64,000 bases of DNA from JBNKVT01 sp050299335. Its GTDB lineage: Bacteria; Pseudomonadota; Alphaproteobacteria; Rhodobacterales; Rhodobacteraceae. This document shows, one piece after another, positions 60,843-64,000 of the stretch. Numbering within the stretch: position 1 is the first letter of the stretch; every line of letters begins with the position of its first letter. Made by a program: the position numbers and the translations under genes. The DNA lies in NCBI GenBank assembly GCA_050299335.1, contig JBNKVT010000031.1, positions 1-64,000 on the forward strand, in the 5' to 3' direction. The notes under the pieces were generated by a model, which searched no databases, was not told the DNA's origin, and saw only the letters and a list, made by a program, of their open reading frames with translations.

Positions 60843-61761
60843 GCGATGGGGCGTACGAGACGTTTTCCAACACCAAAACCGGGTTTGCGAAACTGCGCCG
60901 CTGGATTGGCAAGACATCACCTGCCTGCGTGGTCTTTGAGGCAACCGGCCCCTTATCACGGCGCGTTTGAACGCAGCCTCTGCGAGCACCTGCCCCTGGT
61001 CAAAATCAACCCGCTGCAAGCCCGCCGGTTTGCGCAGGCACGCGGAACCCGGGCAAAAACCGACCGGGTCGACGCAGCCGTTCTGGCGCAAATGGGCGCA
61101 GCCCTTGCCTTGCAGCCGGATGCGCCAATGCGCAAAGATCACCACGAACTCAAAGAGTTACAGATCGCCCGCACCGCTCTGGTCAAGGATCGCACGCTGA
61201 TCTTGAACCGGATCAAGACCCAGACACTGGCTCTGACAAAGCGCCGTTCAAAGGCACTTCTGCGCCGGATCGAAGCGTCTCTCAAAGAGATCGAGACAGA
61301 GATCAAAATCCGCCCGCGCGCCACCGATCAGGGCGCTCTTGCCCACGACATCCTGTGTTCAATCCCCGGCATCGCTGAACCCACCGCAGCTGCGATCCTG
61401 ATTGCGTGCCCAGAGATCGGGACGCTTGGGCGCAAACAAATCGCAAGTCTGGCGGGATTGGCTCAAATGACCCGGCAATCAGGACAATGGCACGGCCAGG
61501 CCGTGCGTCGGGGAAACGCCCCACCGGGGCCTTTCCTGGTCCTCCTTACTTCAAGGCGGACGAAAGTTCCTGCGCGACGCGCTCTATATGCCTGCCTTGG
61601 TCGCTGTCAGGTTCAACCCGGATATGACTGCAAAATACCACGACATGTGCAGGCGTGGAAAACCAAAGAAGGTCGCCCTGACCGCAATAATGCGAAAGCT
61701 CCTCGAACTTGCCAACGCCCTAGTCAAAGCAGGGCGAAACTGGGCGCCAAAACCTACTTGA
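60827..61761 (+). pseudogene. Broken IS110-family transposase
   Basis: Similarity to IS110 transposases is spread over all three frames. From about 60845 frame 2 gives DGAYETFSNTKTGFAKLRRW and CVVFEATGP. After an apparent one-base T insertion near 60952 the next frame continues YHGAFERSLCEHLPLVKINPLQARRF, KTDRVDAAVLAQMG, CSIPGIAEPTAAAIL and LAGLAQMTRQSGQWHGQA. After a 43-base net insertion at about 61503-61549 the third frame reads GGRKFLRDALYMPALVAVRFNP and ends ALVKAGRNWAPKPT with TGA at 61759-61761. The first 15-20 residues, including the first catalytic aspartate of the DEDD site, are missing. The element is therefore 5'-truncated, twice frame-shifted and inactive. Confidence 0.88.
61503..61549 (+). 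repeat. 47-bp hairpin element inserted in the IS110 transposase
   Basis: GTGCGTCGGGGAAACGCCCC, then ACCGGGGC, then CTTTCCTGGTCCTCCTTAC. The stem GGAAACGCCCC/GGGGCCTTTCC has one mismatch. It matches the minus strand of 55213-55257 and interrupts the transposase between GQA and QGGRKF. Confidence 0.8.
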
Positions 61762-61776
61762 TCAAGACGGGACACG

Positions 61777-62433
61777 CTAGAAACTGAAACTCGCCCCGAC
61801 ATTCAGCGCGTGCGTAACCAGATCGGTCTCCAGCTGCCCGCCGCCTTCGAGATCGGCCTCGTGCATCGTAAAGGTGCCGTTATACTCGCCGAAGACCGAC
61901 CAGCGGTCGTTGATCTCGTAGCCGACCCCGCCCAGCCAGCGGGCGCCGACACCGGTCAGCTGATATTCGAAGGTCTCTTCGCCGCCGGTCGGCGTCACCT
62001 CGACATGCGGAATGGCCACCCCGAGACCGAGCCCCAGATAGGGCGTCCAGCGGCTGTCCATGTTGAACCGCCGCATGGCGTTGACGGTCAGCACGTTCAC
62101 CCCGTCGGTCATCTCCAGCACGTCGAAGCCGTTATCGTCCAGCGTGTCGTCATCGGCATAGACCTTGGAATGGGTGAATTCGAGGCCCACGCCCCATTGA
62201 TCATCCACCCAATAAGTCCCGCGCAGGCCCCAATAGGGCGGCGCCTGGAACGACCGCCCTTCCCAGGCGGCGAGGAAATCGTAATCGGTCCCGGCCCCGT
62301 CATCCCCGGTCACCCGGCTGTGGGAGGCCTCCTGAAAGCCCAGATAGAAGCTCAATTCGCTTTCCGCCGCCGCCGAAACCGGGGCCAGCAGGGCAAGGCT
62401 CAGGAAGATCGTCTTGAGGTGCGGGAATTCCAT
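61777..62433 (-). CDS. Outer-membrane barrel, LpxQ (lipid A oxidase)-like
   Basis: A 218-residue small outer-membrane barrel with signal peptide (TIFLSLALLAPVSAAAES). The chain reads ELSFYLGFQEASHSRVTG, FLAAWEGRSFQAPPYWGLRGTYWVDDQWGVGLEFTHSKVYADDD, MTDGVNVLTVNAMRRF, TPYLGLGLGVAIPHVEV and RWSVFGEYNGTFTMHEADLEGGGQLETDLVTHALNVGASFSF. From memory this pattern is that of proteins annotated as lipid A oxidase, like LpxQ of Rhizobium, which oxidises the proximal glucosamine of lipid A; an OmpW-type barrel without enzyme activity is the alternative. It starts 34 bases inside the end of the PAP2 phosphatase gene, so the two are coupled. Confidence 0.65.
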   Translation of the reverse strand: MEFPHLKTIFLSLALLAPVSAAAESELSFYLGFQEASHSRVTGDDGAGTDYDFLAAWEGRSFQAPPYWGLRGTYWVDDQWGVGLEFTHSKVYADDDTLDDNGFDVLEMTDGVNVLTVNAMRRFNMDSRWTPYLGLGLGVAIPHVEVTPTGGEETFEYQLTGVGARWLGGVGYEINDRWSVFGEYNGTFTMHEADLEGGGQLETDLVTHALNVGASFSF

Positions 62434-62966
62434 CTATCTCTCCATGCGTGCCAGCGTTCGGGACCGCGTGCGGCACCCTTCTTCCGAAACAATCGGTCCG
62501 CCCCAAAGCCGATCAGTGCTCCGAACATCACCTGAATGAGGAAATGCGCCCCCGCTTCGATCCTCGATCCTCCGGTGAACATCGCCGCGCCAAAGACCGC
62601 GGCCTGCCCCCAGGGAGATTTCCCCAGGCAGTCGCGCGCCAGATAGGACGCGCCGTAGAAAGCCGCCGCCGTATGCCCGGAGGGAAACCCCTTGTTCCCG
62701 CCATGGGGACGGATGCCTATTTCGGTATCCGCCAGCGCGAATTTGGTGCCGTGAACCAGACCCCAATGGGCGAAGAACCGCACCGCATAATCCGTGAATA
62801 CCGACCGCCCGAAGGAACAGACCGCACCGGTGACCGGCAGGATCACCTGCAGATAGTCGCCCGCGACCTCGACCCCGCTCTCGTCCGCCCGCGCCGACGG
62901 CGCGGAGACGAGCACAAGGCTCAAGGCCACCGAAATGGCCAGGATTAAGGATCGTACCACACACAA
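62400..62966 (-). CDS. PAP2-family lipid phosphatase, possible lipid A phosphatase
   Basis: A membrane/periplasmic PAP2 acid phosphatase of about 188 residues. After a hydrophobic signal segment (SLILAISVALSLVLVSAPSARA) come the three catalytic motifs: K(x6)RP-type KFALADTEIGIRP, PSGHTAAAF and SRIEAGAHF with catalytic His residues. Such enzymes remove phosphate from lipid A, undecaprenyl pyrophosphate or phosphatidylglycerol phosphate. The next gene, overlapping by 34 bases, is LpxQ-like, which favours lipid A. No ATG fits the signal peptide; TTG at 62966 (CCCCCGGAG nine bases upstream) or GTG at 62960 is likely. Confidence 0.8.
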   Translation of the reverse strand: MCVVRSLILAISVALSLVLVSAPSARADESGVEVAGDYLQVILPVTGAVCSFGRSVFTDYAVRFFAHWGLVHGTKFALADTEIGIRPHGGNKGFPSGHTAAAFYGASYLARDCLGKSPWGQAAVFGAAMFTGGSRIEAGAHFLIQVMFGALIGFGADRLFRKKGAARGPERWHAWRDRWNSRTSRRSS

Positions 62967-63066
62967 TAAAGACAACTCCGGGGGATGAGTCGGCCTCGAG
63001 TTTACACCCGAATCGTTAACCCCTCCAAGACGATGGGACTCTCGTCCCCACATTGTGACATGCTTG

Positions 63067-63858
63067 CTACTCATCAAGGAAACGCGTCGCCACCTGATAG
63101 GTCTCCAACTCCTCGGGCAGCAGGTAATATATCTCTTCCGGCGGGGTCGCCATGGCGTGGGACAGGACCAGCGGATTGACGCCCATCTCGGCGATATAGG
63201 CCATCACCTCGGCCTGCAGCGCCTGGATCGTATAGGCGGTATCGCGCGAGGTCAGGAAGGTGTCGGCCCCGAGATAGGCCTGATGCATCCCCACCCAGCC
63301 CTGTTTCGACACCAGCCGTTCGACCCCGGAAAACAGCACGATCGGACAGGCCGAATTGCAGACCGCATCGGGGGCGATCATCGTGTTCAGCCCGGAGGCG
63401 CGGATGATATCGCCGATCCGCAGGGCTTCGGCCACCGCGCCGCCCGGCGAGTGCAGCGCCACGATGTCCGGCCTGACCGCCTGTTTGCCCAACGCGATCT
63501 CGAACCGGTCGCTGTCGCCCTCCTGAATGGGCCCCGACACCAGCATCACCCGTCCGAACTCTTCGCTGTCCGAGAAGGTGAATTCCATCTCCGCCATCCG
63601 CTCCGGCAACATCACCGGCCCTTGCGGGCGGTCCCCGGGCATTGTCGGCACCCGCCGCGGCTCGTAGCGCCGCGTCTGGTCCCCCGGACCCACCGGCTGG
63701 GTCGGCGAGGGCTGATAGATATCGGGCTCGAACAACCCGCCATTGACCCGCTCGGCAATGATCCCGGCCCCGATCCCCACCTGAGCGGCAAAGGCCAGCC
63801 GCATCAGCGCCTTCACCGAAGGCTGCGGCAACCACCCCGGCAGCGCGCTCTCGCTCAT
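63067..63858 (-). CDS. ClpP-fold predicted periplasmic/membrane protein (COG3904-like)
   Basis: A 263-residue protein with an N-terminal hydrophobic segment (LMRLAFAAQVGIGAGII), a proline-rich linker (50-80) and a ClpP/crotonase-like domain (about 90-240): VALHSPGGAVAEALRIGDIIRASGLNTMIAPDAVCNSACPIVLFSGVERLV, then GWVGMHQAYLG. The serine in CNSACP and the following histidine are placed like a Ser-His pair of ClpP-type peptidases, flanked here by two cysteines. No substrate is known. The start shares ATGA with the stop of the next gene upstream. Confidence 0.75.
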   Translation of the reverse strand: MSESALPGWLPQPSVKALMRLAFAAQVGIGAGIIAERVNGGLFEPDIYQPSPTQPVGPGDQTRRYEPRRVPTMPGDRPQGPVMLPERMAEMEFTFSDSEEFGRVMLVSGPIQEGDSDRFEIALGKQAVRPDIVALHSPGGAVAEALRIGDIIRASGLNTMIAPDAVCNSACPIVLFSGVERLVSKQGWVGMHQAYLGADTFLTSRDTAYTIQALQAEVMAYIAEMGVNPLVLSHAMATPPEEIYYLLPEELETYQVATRFLDE

Positions 63859-64000
63859 TCGGCGGGTTTCTGGGAAATCGGATGCAGCCGCGACACCGGC
63901 ACCTCATCCGCCGCATCCCCCATCTGATGCTCGATCCTTCTCAGAGCGCCCATCGCCACTTCGAGATCTGCCAGCGTCATTGTCTGTTCCATCTCCAGAT
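63855..64000 (-). CDS. C-terminal part of a small protein of unknown function (partial)
   Basis: An open frame enters from the right edge and ends at TGA 63855-63857, overlapping the next gene's ATG. The last residues read TLADLEVAMGALRRIEHQMGD and HPISQKPAE. ATGs at about 63979-63991 could be real starts, giving a 41-46-residue protein, or the gene may begin beyond the window. I do not recognise it. Confidence 0.5.
   Translation of the reverse strand, partial: LEMEQTMTLADLEVAMGALRRIEHQMGDAADEVPVSRLHPISQKPAE

Overview
This 64 kb window is almost entirely core chromosome of a high-GC alphaproteobacterium. I place it in the order Rhodobacterales (roseobacter/Paracoccus-like group). The reasons are gene order (lysC-ptsP; tamA-tamB; DUF3576-leuS-lptE-holA; smr-tim44-fxsA-secB with dnaQ-coaE-aroE-maf; hemJ-rho-mnmE-mnmG-rsmG-parA-parB; hemW-rdgB-rph beside hrcA-grpE), high-GC codon use and familiar family members such as DUF2125 and DUF3576 proteins. 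I cannot name a genus. I see no tRNA, rRNA or CRISPR array.

Layout. 0-8 kb: end of a glycosyltransferase-like gene abutting a 3' remnant of a PEP carboxylase gene, then glyA, a DNA photolyase, a small membrane protein, and the lysC-ptsP pair. 8-17 kb: small conserved proteins, a sulfotransferase/glycosyltransferase fusion downstream of aspS, an SDR protein, an M20 peptidase and an ABC exporter. 17-28 kb: tamA-tamB outer-membrane assembly, a Sat-CysC sulfate-activation fusion and a porin. 28-43 kb: leuS-lptE-holA, hslU without an adjacent hslV, an MFS transporter, then secretion and stress genes and the maf-aroE-coaE-dnaQ operon. 43-51 kb: probable replication origin, then hemJ, rho, mnmE, mnmG, rsmG, parA and parB, with two parS sites. 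51-60 kb: hemW-rdgB-rph, hrcA-grpE, mutS and a MaeB-type malic enzyme. 60-64 kb: palindrome cluster, a broken IS110 element, a probable lipid A modification pair (PAP2 phosphatase plus LpxQ-like barrel) and a ClpP-fold protein.

How it fits together. The 43.1-43.5 kb gap separates divergent gene blocks. It carries DnaA-box-like sequences and an AT-rich stretch, and lies about 3-7 kb from parS, parA and parB, so the centre of the window looks like the origin/centromere region. Envelope biogenesis recurs: LptE for LPS, TamAB for outer-membrane proteins, SecB export, lipid A modification and the sulfotransferase fusion.

The unusual content lies between genes. There are three copies of a roughly 300-bp long-inverted-repeat element with covarying arms, and two copies of a repeat placed exactly in convergent gene gaps. 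A 47-bp hairpin element sits both inside one of those repeats and inside the IS110 transposase. There are also paired hairpins centred on GANTC. At gene level, aspS looks mosaic: its anticodon-binding domain differs in composition and in a specificity residue. No wholly new multi-gene system is evident.
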